NCBI GenBank assembly: GCA_021850985.1
Contig: JAJZJX010000004.1
Span: forward strand, 1-58,382
DNA length: 58,382 bases
Direction of reading: 5' to 3'
Source: a bacterium
GTDB taxonomy: Bacteria > SZUA-79 > Acidulodesulfobacterales > Acidulodesulfobacteraceae
Shown: positions 24,310-32,615 of the stretch, piece after piece
Layout: every line of letters starts with the position of its first letter
How positions within the stretch are numbered: position 1 is the first letter of the stretch
Position numbers and translations under genes: made by a program
The notes under the pieces: model-generated
What the model was told of the DNA's origin: nothing
Databases searched by the model: none
What the model saw: the letters and a program-made list of their open reading frames with translations, nothing else

Positions 24310-26643
24310 ATGGATATGAACAAAGAAATTAAAGGATTATCTTCATCGGAAGCCGAAGCATTAATTAAACAGTACGGATTAAACGAAATAAAAGAGAAAA
24401 AAAAGCATCCCGTCGAAATTTTTCTTTTAAAATTTTGGAATCCGGTAGCATGGATGTTGGAATTTACCTTTATTATCGAATTAATACTTGGGAAAAACAT
24501 AGAAGCATATATTATTATCGGTTTAATTTTCTTTAACGCCATAATATCTTTTCAACAGGAAAACAAGGCGGAAAAAGCTCTCGAAATTTTGAAAAAACAG
24601 TTAAAAATTATATCGAGGGTTTTAAGGGACGGGAAATGGGTTCAGTTAAGCGCCGAACAGTTAGTTCCGGGCGACGTGATTCACGTCCGAATGGGCGATT
24701 TGGTTCCGGCGGATACCGAAATTATTTCGGGCAGCGTACTGGTGGACCAGTCGGCTCTGACCGGAGAGTCCCAGCCGGTGGACAGAATCGAAGGCGGGCT
24801 TATATATTCCGGTTCGGTAATTAAAAGAGGAGAAGCTACCTGCAAGGTTACGGCGACGGGAGAAAAAAGCTATTTCGGTAAAACTGCGGAACTTATAAAA
24901 TCGGCAAAAACTAAAGGTCATATAGAAGAATTAATTTTAAAAATAGTACGCTATTTTATTATGATAGACGGCATTCTCGTAGTTTTAATACTTGCGTACG
25001 CCCTTATATACAAATTGAATTTTGCCGAAATGCTGCCGTTTGCTTTAATCCTCTTGGTAGCGTCTATACCGGTCGCTCTTCCGGTTACTTTTACTCTGGC
25101 TACAGCGCTTGCTTCAATGGAACTTGCAAACAAAGGAATATTGGTAACGCATCTTTCTGCAATAGAAGATATTGCCTCTATGGAAGAATTATGTTCCGAT
25201 AAAACCGGAACATTAACGGCAAATAAACTTTCGCTTACGGCTTTTAAACCGATTGAACCTTTCGGCGAAAATGAACTTTTTGCCTATGCGGCGGCGGCAT
25301 CGGACGAATCTACGCAGGACCCGATAGATTTATCTATATTATCTTATATAAAAAACAATAAATTGAGCCTGCCGGAAATAGGAAAAACTGTCAAATTTAC
25401 GCCGTTCGACCCCCAGACGAAAAGAGCGGAAGCATTGATAGAAGTATCTGAAAAAGGCGAAAAAAAATTAATTAGTTCGATTAAAGGTTCGCCTATAATC
25501 GTCGAAAAAAATCTTGACGAAAACGATGCAAAAAAACTTAGGGAAGAATCCGAAAAATTTGAGGCTATGGGCTATAGAGTAATAGCGGTAACTATAAAAA
25601 ACGAACAAGAAGATAAATATTTTCCGGTTGGAATTCTTGGACTGTCCGACCCCCCGAGGGACGACTCGAAAGAACTGCTAAAAGAACTCAAAGATTTAGG
25701 AATAAGGGTTAGAATGGTGACCGGCGATACCGAACTTACGGCTAAAACGACTGCCCGCTTAATAGGGCTTGGAGAAGGCGTATGCACGAAAGAAAAATTT
25801 AAAAATCCATCCGGATGCGACGTATTTGCGGGAGTTTTCCCAGAAGATAAATTTCACCTCGTACAGGGTTTGCAGAAGCTGAAAAAGATTACCGGAATGA
25901 CGGGCGACGGGGTAAACGACGCGCCTGCGCTTAAACAGGCGGAAGTCGGCATTGCCGTAGCTAACGCCACGGACGTAGCAAAGGCATCAGCGAGCCTGAT
26001 ATTGACGGAACCCGGTCTTGCAAATATCGTGGATGCCGTAAAATACGGCAGAATGGTTTATAGGAGAATGCTGACTTATACTTTAAATAAAATATCAAAA
26101 ACTTTTCAGGTTGCACTTTTTTTGAGTTTAGGGCTTATATTTTTCGGGAAGTTCGTTACTACTCCCAAACTTATTCTAATACTTGTTTTTGCCAACGATT
26201 TCGTCACTATGTCTATAGCAAAAGACAATGCCGTATATTCCAATAAACCGGATAAGTGGAAAATAAAACTTATAGTATCGGCATCTCTTATAATTGCCGG
26301 AGCATGGCTGATTTATTCTTTTATTTCATATTATATCGGGTATTACTCGATAGGAATGGGTTTGCCTGAGGTTCAAACATTTACGTTTTTATCTTTAGTA
26401 TTCAGCGCACAGGCAACAGTTTATTTAGTAAGGGAAGAACGTCATTTCTGGAGTTCTAAACCGGGAAACTATTTAATGCTCGCAAGCGCTTTAGATTTAA
26501 TAATTATCATTTTAATGGCAGGTTTCGGCATACTCATGGCTAAAGTTCCTTTTGCGTATATATTTATACTGCTTGCGGCGACTTTTATTTATATGGTCGG
26601 ACTAGACTATATTAAGAAGCCGCTGATGGAAAAACTAAGATAG
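24310..26643 (+). CDS. Plasma-membrane-type proton-pumping P-type ATPase
   Basis: P-IIIA ATPase (777 aa) that uses ATP to pump H+ out. An N-terminal cation-ATPase domain precedes helices near 50-90. The actuator has the TGES loop (DQSALTGESQPV). The phosphorylated Asp is D297 in CSDKTGTLT. The hinge is TGDGVNDAPALKQAEVGIAV, and VASIPVALPVTFTLA matches the PVALP helix of H+ pumps. Length and motifs fit the plant/fungal/archaeal Pma1 group rather than Ca2+ or heavy-metal pumps. It stands alone on the plus strand. A palindromic repeat begins 5 bases after the stop. Confidence 0.93.
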   Translation: MDMNKEIKGLSSSEAEALIKQYGLNEIKEKKKHPVEIFLLKFWNPVAWMLEFTFIIELILGKNIEAYIIIGLIFFNAIISFQQENKAEKALEILKKQLKIISRVLRDGKWVQLSAEQLVPGDVIHVRMGDLVPADTEIISGSVLVDQSALTGESQPVDRIEGGLIYSGSVIKRGEATCKVTATGEKSYFGKTAELIKSAKTKGHIEELILKIVRYFIMIDGILVVLILAYALIYKLNFAEMLPFALILLVASIPVALPVTFTLATALASMELANKGILVTHLSAIEDIASMEELCSDKTGTLTANKLSLTAFKPIEPFGENELFAYAAAASDESTQDPIDLSILSYIKNNKLSLPEIGKTVKFTPFDPQTKRAEALIEVSEKGEKKLISSIKGSPIIVEKNLDENDAKKLREESEKFEAMGYRVIAVTIKNEQEDKYFPVGILGLSDPPRDDSKELLKELKDLGIRVRMVTGDTELTAKTTARLIGLGEGVCTKEKFKNPSGCDVFAGVFPEDKFHLVQGLQKLKKITGMTGDGVNDAPALKQAEVGIAVANATDVAKASASLILTEPGLANIVDAVKYGRMVYRRMLTYTLNKISKTFQVALFLSLGLIFFGKFVTTPKLILILVFANDFVTMSIAKDNAVYSNKPDKWKIKLIVSASLIIAGAWLIYSFISYYIGYYSIGMGLPEVQTFTFLSLVFSAQATVYLVREERHFWSSKPGNYLMLASALDLIIIILMAGFGILMAKVPFAYIFILLAATFIYMVGLDYIKKPLMEKLR

Positions 26644-26647
26644 CTAT

Positions 26648-26721
26648 GGGGACAGAATTCAATTCTGTCCCCGTCACAAATCGGAAGTGCCGGAATACAA
26701 TTCCTGCACCGTCACAAATCG
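26648..26721. repeat. Tandem GGGGACAGAATT palindromes after the ATPase gene
   Basis: The first unit, 26648-26672, is a perfect 25-base palindrome (GGGGACAGAATT, C, AATTCTGTCCCC). The second, 26687-26709, is a degenerate relative (GTGCCGGAATA against AATTCCTGCAC). Each is followed by the same tail CGTCACAAATCG (26672-26683 and 26710-26721). It lies between convergent genes and may terminate transcription from both sides. Confidence 0.85.
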
Positions 26722-26743
26722 TAAAAGATATGCTCCAATGACG

Positions 26744-26938
26744 CTAATTCCCGATGCTTAATGCGTAGTTGACGTACTTTATGAATTCTTCTTTCGTGGG
26801 GTAATTTTTAACGCCTATGTTAAAAACTTTCCTTTTCTTTTCATACCACTTATCGAAATTTTCGGGAGATACGGAATGCACTTCTATTAGTAACTCTTCC
26901 AGTAAAACCGTAATGGACTTTTCGTTTTCGCTCTCCAT
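26744..26938 (-). CDS. Small acidic hypothetical protein
   Basis: 64 residues, not recognised. Soluble, acidic N-terminus (MESENEKSITVLLEELLIEV), then a more basic WYEKKRKVFNIGVKNYP stretch; no cysteines. It lies 44 bases downstream of the FAD/NAD oxidoreductase on the same strand and ends the Mo/W cluster. Length and context make a real gene likely, but no function can be given. Confidence 0.55.
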   Translation of the reverse strand: MESENEKSITVLLEELLIEVHSVSPENFDKWYEKKRKVFNIGVKNYPTKEEFIKYVNYALSIGN

Positions 26939-26982
26939 AATTTATCACCGCTTAGTATGTAAATATTTTGATTGTCTGCAGG

Positions 26983-28308
26983 TTAGCGCCAATTAGTCCT
27001 TGAAAATTCGGGAAGGTCTTCAAAGTCTCCCCTTATGGCGTAACCTTCATTTATGTTGTATATTTCAAATTCGTTATCTATAACGAACGAATATATGTTG
27101 CCGTTTAAAAATTCATCTTTATATTTAAGGCATTTTAATCCCTGCCTGATAATTGCCGACAATATTCCGCTGCCGGAAATATCGCCCAGCAATATCGCTC
27201 CAACCAAGACTTCTCCGTCAAAAACAAGTTTTCTATATATGTTATCGTCTTGAAAAATAAAAACGCTTTGGGTCTCATTAGAAGGATTGGTTAAACCTAT
27301 GGTTACTATAGGAAGTCCGTAAATTTCGACGGAATTTAAACCCATGCCGCCAGGATATTCCCTGTAAACTCCCGCCATGTTAGTTCCCGCAACCCTTCCC
27401 TCTTCGCATGCCAATGGAACGATGGCTATTATGTTTGGACGTTTATTTATGACGTCATAGATTACAACTGCATCGCCGCCTGCATACACGTCTTTAACGC
27501 TCGTCATCATAGTTTTATCGACTATTATGCCTCTGTCTATTTTTACTCCGCTTCCTTCGAGAAAACCGACATTGGGTCTAACGCCTACGCCGACTACGAC
27601 GATATCTGCAGGCAATTCTTTGCCGCTTTTCAATAAAACGCTGACGGGATTGCCGGATTCGTCTAAGTTAATTTTTGTTACCGTCTCGCCGGTAGCCGTA
27701 TCTATGCCGTTTTCGTTAAGTTTTTTAGAAGTAATGTTTCCCGATATTTCGTCAAGAGCAAGCCCGAGAACTCTCGGCAACAATTCGACTATGGTAGTAT
27801 GAAGACCCAATGCCCTTAATCCTTCTGATGCTTTAAGCCCTATAAGTCCGCCGCCGACGACTATCGCTTCTTTTCTTTTAGACATTTTTGCGGCTTTTTC
27901 CATTTTTTTGGCATCGTCGAACCGTGTAAAAGTACCCATCATAGGGGAATCGGGGTTAAATCCTTCCGTCGGGGGTATAAAAGGCGTTCCGCCGGGGCCG
28001 ACGAACAGTTTGTCGTAATTTACGGCCGAACCGTCTTCCAAAACTACTCTTTTAGCATTAGTATCGACGGAAACTACTTTTTTTCCGAGCATTAAATCGA
28101 AATTATTTTTTTCGTAATAATCGTCTTCTTTATACCATATAGTTTCGTCGGTAGTTTTTCCTTCCAAATAATATGAAATCAAAGGCCTTGCATAAGCCCT
28201 GTAGTTTTCGTCCGATATTATTACGACTTCTCCCGACTTGTCGAAACGCCTTATTGCATCGGCGCACGATAAACCGGCGTATGAATTTCCTACAATAACG
28301 TATTTCAT
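26983..28308 (-). CDS. FAD-dependent NAD(P)H oxidoreductase (rubredoxin/ferredoxin reductase type)
   Basis: Two-dinucleotide-fold flavoprotein (441 aa). FAD fold: VIVGNSYAGLSCADAIR; NAD fold: AIVVGGGLIGLKASEGL; the FAD-ribityl motif VYAGGDAVVIYD follows. The active-site region lacks the redox-active CxxC of disulfide reductases, which fits electron transfer to an iron-sulfur partner. A C-terminal dimer domain follows. It lies 15 bases after a four-motif ferredoxin; such pairs occur next to CO dehydrogenase (CooF plus FNOR), but no cooS is in this window. Confidence 0.88.
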   Translation of the reverse strand: MKYVIVGNSYAGLSCADAIRRFDKSGEVVIISDENYRAYARPLISYYLEGKTTDETIWYKEDDYYEKNNFDLMLGKKVVSVDTNAKRVVLEDGSAVNYDKLFVGPGGTPFIPPTEGFNPDSPMMGTFTRFDDAKKMEKAAKMSKRKEAIVVGGGLIGLKASEGLRALGLHTTIVELLPRVLGLALDEISGNITSKKLNENGIDTATGETVTKINLDESGNPVSVLLKSGKELPADIVVVGVGVRPNVGFLEGSGVKIDRGIIVDKTMMTSVKDVYAGGDAVVIYDVINKRPNIIAIVPLACEEGRVAGTNMAGVYREYPGGMGLNSVEIYGLPIVTIGLTNPSNETQSVFIFQDDNIYRKLVFDGEVLVGAILLGDISGSGILSAIIRQGLKCLKYKDEFLNGNIYSFVIDNEFEIYNINEGYAIRGDFEDLPEFSRTNWR

Positions 28309-28323
28309 AATCTTATCCCCTTT

Positions 28324-28878
28324 TTAATATTGCTTAGATATCGATTTTATATAAGGTCCGTATATTTTTTTTGCGACGGAAAGCCTTCTTTCGTATGAAT
28401 AATTTTTAATACCGATTCTTTTTAGCGCCCCTTTCTTACATGCTTCTACGCATTTCGGAGTATCCTCATCCGAACAGCCGTCGCATTTTGAAGCAAAATG
28501 GTCTTTTCCTATTCTTTCTATAGCTCCGAACGGACAAGACATTACGCACATCCAGCATCCGACGCATTTTTTATAATTAGTTACCGTCCATCCCGACTCC
28601 AAGTCTTTATATCTTGCTCCCGGCATACATGCATCGACGCACGGCGCCTCGTCGCAGTTGTGGCATATCAAAGGAAAAAACTTGTTTCCTTTCTTTTTTA
28701 TATTAATTCTGGCTCCTGCATATTTTGAACCGTATTTTTCAGACATATGCGATTCGCATGCTTTTACGCAAGCCGCAAAGCCTTCGCTTTCGCATCCGTC
28801 GCATTTTGAGGGATAGAGCATTATTTCTATTTGATTTTTCTTTAAATCTTCCTCTAAATTTGTAAGTTTTTTACTCAT
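28324..28878 (-). CDS. Four-motif [4Fe-4S] ferredoxin (CooF/DmsB-like)
   Basis: 184-residue electron-transfer protein. Cysteine groups: CDGCESEGFAACVKACES, CHNCDEAPCVDACMPGA, CVGCWMCVMSCPFGAI and CDGCSDEDTPKCVEACKKGA, enough for four clusters. No signal peptide. It pairs with the FAD/NAD oxidoreductase downstream and follows the MobA-like gene. A plausible job is to connect NAD(P)H to the Mo/W enzyme of the cluster; this is inference from position. Confidence 0.88.
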   Translation of the reverse strand: MSKKLTNLEEDLKKNQIEIMLYPSKCDGCESEGFAACVKACESHMSEKYGSKYAGARINIKKKGNKFFPLICHNCDEAPCVDACMPGARYKDLESGWTVTNYKKCVGCWMCVMSCPFGAIERIGKDHFASKCDGCSDEDTPKCVEACKKGALKRIGIKNYSYERRLSVAKKIYGPYIKSISKQY

Positions 28879-28908
28879 AACAGCCTCTTTTTATTTTATT
28901 ATTTTTGT

Positions 28909-29862
28909 TTATTTGCATATTTCTTCACTGAATGCGCCTACATGGCCGCGTATCGTTTTAATTAATTTTCCGCCCATAAAATCTAATCCGCCTGCGTAAT
29001 ATTTATCGGAGTCTTTTTTAAAATAGCCGTAAGATTTTTTTAGATAAATGTAATTTCCAGTTTTTGAATATATCCACCAGTAATATAGAGCATTTGCAAG
29101 TATGCCGGACGGTTTTCCCGACGGATTTTTTACGTCGAAAAATCTATTAGCTTTTCTTATTTTAACACTTTTTGCATATTTTTTTTTATCGGTATTAATT
29201 TTTCCCGCCAAGTAATTTTCGATATCATTCTTTGAATTAATATTCATAAAAAATTCTATTTTCAAATCCGGATTTTTTTTGATTATATCCGATATATTAT
29301 AATAATATGCCGACGGCAGAAATCTTGAAATATTCACCGAATCATTAAACGGAAAATTTTTCCCAAGATTCAACGCGTAATCGTTTAGCATATCTAAAAC
29401 CGCAGCCGTTTTTTTTATATTATAAATACCGAGGAGGGGTTCTACGGTGGAATCCTGCCATAAAGGCACTACCGCATTGACTTTCTCCTTCTCCATTTTT
29501 TCAATTAGTTCGTTTGCAGCCGAAAAATTAAATAAAGGCGCGTCGCACTCCATAACAAGAGCGTATTTGCCTTTAAGACGCTTAATGCAGCTGTAAATTC
29601 CTCTAAGAGGACCGATAAAGCCGCAGTTTGTATCGTCGGCAATTACCGGCGGACTTATGTTTAATTTTTTTTTTAGCTCATTGCTATAAAGTTCTGCGTT
29701 TTCTTTTTCTCTTGCCGAAATTATTATATCGCCTTTTAATTTTAGGGCTGTTTCCGCCGCTCTTTCTATAAACGATTTTCCGTTAAAATTAAAAAATGCT
29801 TTATTTTCTCCGAATCTTTTAGATTCGCCCCCGGCAAGTATTATACAGCTTAATTTTCGCAT
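28909..29862 (-). CDS. MobA-like molybdenum cofactor guanylyltransferase with C-terminal extension
   Basis: 317 residues. The first 200 are a MobA-type nucleotidyltransferase: CIILAGGESKRFGENKA, then a GPLRGIY block and VMECDAPLFN for metal binding. MobA would join GMP to molybdopterin. The protein is over 100 residues longer than E. coli MobA. The tail (about 215-317) is rich in Tyr, Lys and Gly, with SGILANALYYWWIYSKTG and GGLDFMGGKLIKTIRGHVG, and is not a domain I recognise. It lies between the QueD-like gene and the ferredoxin on the same strand. Confidence 0.8.
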   Translation of the reverse strand: MRKLSCIILAGGESKRFGENKAFFNFNGKSFIERAAETALKLKGDIIISAREKENAELYSNELKKKLNISPPVIADDTNCGFIGPLRGIYSCIKRLKGKYALVMECDAPLFNFSAANELIEKMEKEKVNAVVPLWQDSTVEPLLGIYNIKKTAAVLDMLNDYALNLGKNFPFNDSVNISRFLPSAYYYNISDIIKKNPDLKIEFFMNINSKNDIENYLAGKINTDKKKYAKSVKIRKANRFFDVKNPSGKPSGILANALYYWWIYSKTGNYIYLKKSYGYFKKDSDKYYAGGLDFMGGKLIKTIRGHVGAFSEEICK

Positions 29863-29891
29863 TTAAATTAAATAAAACGGCCGCATCATAA

Positions 29892-30377
29892 TCATAATTC
29901 TATCTTTATTCTGCCTCTTTGGCCGTGTCCTTCGCTTAGCGTAACTTCAAAATAATTTATAGGGTTAAACATTTCTCTATTTTTTAAATCTGCGGCAAGT
30001 TCGCCGGCGAAATAAACCGTCAAATCCTCGATATTTAAAGACGGACACTCTATTTTAAAAATATCGGCTTTCGGTATAAGATACATTTTACCGTTAATTT
30101 CTATCCTGTAATGCAGTTCTTCCATGACAATGCGCTGAACGCTTTCAGGATAATCGGCTATTAATATTTTATCTTCAAATGTAGAACATATTCTTTTTAT
30201 AACGGCTTTTAAGTTATACAGATGCACTATTCTCCTTTTGTCGTCGAATTCTCCGTCGATCAAAACGTCCACATAATGAAAATGAGGATGAATTCTCGAG
30301 CAGTCTCCTTTTCCAGGAACTATATGCATACATTCAAACGTTAATCCGGCTTCTTTACCGTTCAGTTCTACTATCAT
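29892..30377 (-). CDS. Divergent QueD/6-pyruvoyl-tetrahydropterin synthase-like protein
   Basis: 161 residues of the T-fold PTPS/QueD family. Zinc ligands are kept: H18, then H30 and H32 in CSRIHPHFHY, with the catalytic-type C26. The usual Asp-His catalytic pair (LDH) is FEDK here, placing K70 at the His position, so normal carboxytetrahydropterin or sepiapterin chemistry is doubtful. The conserved end VTLSEG resembles the family's final Glu region. A canonical queD exists at 42552-42935, so this is a second, specialised copy. It sits directly after the MoaA-like gene, 23 bases away, suggesting a pterin step tied to Mo/W cofactor assembly. Confidence 0.72.
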   Translation of the reverse strand: MIVELNGKEAGLTFECMHIVPGKGDCSRIHPHFHYVDVLIDGEFDDKRRIVHLYNLKAVIKRICSTFEDKILIADYPESVQRIVMEELHYRIEINGKMYLIPKADIFKIECPSLNIEDLTVYFAGELAADLKNREMFNPINYFEVTLSEGHGQRGRIKIEL

Positions 30378-30400
30378 TTAATTTTATTTACCTCTAATTT

Positions 30401-31243
30401 TTAATAATAAAAATTTTTAAGAACGCCGTTCGGCAGAAGCCTTAAACCGCCGCATCTGTCTCCGGTAGATTTGCATACGTCGCTTACTTTTCTGCAAAGA
30501 GTAATTTTAGAATTTTTAATTTTAAAAAACTGCCTGTCGTTCGTATTATCGTTTAAAAAATCTAATCCTGCTTTTTTTAACGTTGCGTAAGGGTCGGCAT
30601 AAAACTTAGAATACGTAGCCTCGCCGATTTCGTTCGATAATTCTATAAACTGCAGATCAAAATCGTTATTTACGCAATAATCAATTAATTCGTTTAATGA
30701 AGACTTTGAAGAATTTATTTTTTTTAGTAAAACCGCGTCTATTTCAACATTATAACCGGAATTTTTTAGAATCTTAAGTCCGGATAGAACTTCCCCCAAA
30801 TAGTCTTTGCCTGTAATATATTTATAAAATTCAGGGTCTAACGTATCTAAACTTACGGATATTTTATCTATAATATTAGGACTAAGGTCTTTAATTCTTT
30901 TTCTGATAAGAGTGCCGTTCGTCGTAATATACAGTTTTAAATCACTGATATGTTTAACCTTATATAAAAGATTTTTTAAATCTTTATAAAGCAGGGGCTC
31001 GCCACCTGTAAATTTAATTTTTTTAAGTCCGAAACCTTTTAGCGAATATATGACGTTTATTATATCGCCCGTCTGAATAGTCGAAGAAATTTTTCTGGGA
31101 ACGCCTTCGTTGTGGCAGTAAAAACAGTTTTCGTTGCACCTGCCTAAAAGAGAAACCCTTAAGGACGGAATTTTAAATTTAAATCTTTCAAAATTAGAAT
31201 CGTATGCCGTATTTTCGAATAATTCAAATAAATACTGTTTCAT
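30401..31243 (-). CDS. MoaA-like radical SAM protein lacking the full C-terminal cluster motif
   Basis: 280 residues. The radical-SAM motif is C36, C40, C43 (CNENCFYCH), with TGGEPLLYKDL, TTNGT and SVSLDTLD as in MoaA, which makes the first pterin intermediate from GTP. It is about 45-50 residues short of standard MoaA. The C-terminal motif C-x2-C-x13-C is incomplete: C264 is present in RCGGLRLLPNG, but the first position is G261 and the last is F278; C250 and C257 lie nearby. The protein ends at KNFYY, so the Gly-Gly tail is also missing. The stop is natural: a ribosome site and the next gene follow. Either it folds a different cluster or it makes a different product. Confidence 0.8.
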   Translation of the reverse strand: MKQYLFELFENTAYDSNFERFKFKIPSLRVSLLGRCNENCFYCHNEGVPRKISSTIQTGDIINVIYSLKGFGLKKIKFTGGEPLLYKDLKNLLYKVKHISDLKLYITTNGTLIRKRIKDLSPNIIDKISVSLDTLDPEFYKYITGKDYLGEVLSGLKILKNSGYNVEIDAVLLKKINSSKSSLNELIDYCVNNDFDLQFIELSNEIGEATYSKFYADPYATLKKAGLDFLNDNTNDRQFFKIKNSKITLCRKVSDVCKSTGDRCGGLRLLPNGVLKNFYY

Positions 31244-31253
31244 AATTTGTTTT

Positions 31254-32546
31254 TTATTTATATTCGATTTCGTAATCGTTTAACGTAACGTCTATCAAAC
31301 TTCCTGCTTTTAAATTCGTAATATCCTCTTCCATAACAAAACTGCCGTCGGCATTTATCATCGGACTTAACGATCTTGCGGCGGAAGGAGGCTTAGGGGC
31401 TGATATTACTTCGGCATATAACGAACCTTCGCTTTTAGTTAACTTAACCTGAAAATACTTCCTGACGCCCTCTTCTTTTATTATATCATTTTTTAAAGCG
31501 GCTTTAACAGAAGGATATCTTTTATACTGGTCTTTATAGTTGGACATTCTTTGAATAGCAGGCCTTACGAAAAGGTCGAACGTAATAAGAACGGAATAAG
31601 GCCAGCCCGCAAGCGCAAAAATAGGGGTGCCGTTAGTAAGCATGCCGAACGACGTCGGCTTGCCCGGAACTAATTTTACTCCGTGGAATAATAATTTTCC
31701 GGTTTTTTCTATTGCGGAAGGAACCAGGTCGTAAAAATTTTTTATCTCTTTGCTTTCCAAAACCAGAAAACTTGCGCCCGTTCCGCCGGTAGAAATAATG
31801 AGGTCGTATCGTGAAGACTCGTCGGCATTTTTTAAAGTTTGCGTTAATTTTTCAAATTCGTCCTCGACCGCGCCGATTACCTCCGGAACGCCGCCGGCAT
31901 CCGACACTAAAGATTTCAAAACCGTCGTATTTATATCGTATATTTTATTAGTTTTTAACTTTTCGCCTGGTGGCGTCAGTTCGTTTCCTCCGGACAATAT
32001 TCCTACCGAAGGTTTCTTATAAACCGAGATCGAGTCCATCCCTATCCCTGATAGGGCGGCAATGTCGCAGAATCTTATTCTGTGCCCTTTCTCGAAAAGG
32101 ACCTCTCCGGCCTTTATATCGTCTCCTATAGGAGATACATAAGAACCCTTTTCGACTTTCTTTTTGTAAACCATATAACCGCCGGCATACTCTTCTGCGT
32201 CTTCTATTAATACCACGCTGTCGGCATTGGGCGGAATAGGAGCGCCTGTAGTTACGAAAGCGGCTTCTCCCGAATTAAGAGGCTTTATCTCTTTCGAGTA
32301 TCCGGCCGTTATTTGATTTTTAACCTGAAATTTATCTATTTTTTTTTCTAAAAAATCGCTCGATATAACCGCAAAACCGTCAACTGCGGATCTTACAAAA
32401 GGAGGGACTTCGTTTTGCGGAATTATGTTTTCGGATATTATCCTGCCGAGTGAATCTTCGACGGAAATAATTTCGCTTTCCTTTATTTTTTTAATATTTT
32501 CAGCGGTAATATCAAGTAATGTTTTAGCGGTTTTTTTATCCTGCAT
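31254..32546 (-). CDS. moeA: MoeA-like molybdopterin molybdenumtransferase, variant
   Basis: 430 residues with the four MoeA domains; it would insert Mo or W into adenylylated molybdopterin. PPFVRSAVDGFAV matches the usual P.....SA.DGYA motif, and TTGAPIPPNADSVVLIE and PGKPTSFGML are standard. The active-site loop, normally TGGVSxGxxD, reads STGGTGASFLVLES here, so the conserved Asp is missing, and the usual LPGNPVS reads LAGWPYS. It is the first gene after the terminator at 32565-32607 and heads the second half of the cluster. Variant MoeA copies are known where tungsten is used; that is a possibility, not a proof. Confidence 0.85.
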   Translation of the reverse strand: MQDKKTAKTLLDITAENIKKIKESEIISVEDSLGRIISENIIPQNEVPPFVRSAVDGFAVISSDFLEKKIDKFQVKNQITAGYSKEIKPLNSGEAAFVTTGAPIPPNADSVVLIEDAEEYAGGYMVYKKKVEKGSYVSPIGDDIKAGEVLFEKGHRIRFCDIAALSGIGMDSISVYKKPSVGILSGGNELTPPGEKLKTNKIYDINTTVLKSLVSDAGGVPEVIGAVEDEFEKLTQTLKNADESSRYDLIISTGGTGASFLVLESKEIKNFYDLVPSAIEKTGKLLFHGVKLVPGKPTSFGMLTNGTPIFALAGWPYSVLITFDLFVRPAIQRMSNYKDQYKRYPSVKAALKNDIIKEEGVRKYFQVKLTKSEGSLYAEVISAPKPPSAARSLSPMINADGSFVMEEDITNLKAGSLIDVTLNDYEIEYK

Positions 32547-32564
32547 GGAGTTTTTATTTTTTCA

Positions 32565-32607
32565 AAACAATAATAGCCGCCAAATATTTAGGCGGCTATT
32601 ATTGTTT
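32565..32607 (-). terminator. Strong hairpin terminator within the Mo/W cluster
   Basis: A perfect 17-bp stem (AAACAATAATAGCCGCC against its complement) around a 9-base loop. On the minus strand it is followed at once by a short T-rich stretch (the stem ends in TTGTTT, then TGAAAAAATAAAAA). It separates the enzyme genes (37183-32616) from the cofactor genes that start with moeA at 32546, so the two halves can be expressed at different levels. Confidence 0.75.
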
Positions 32608-32615
32608 AAAGTTAA

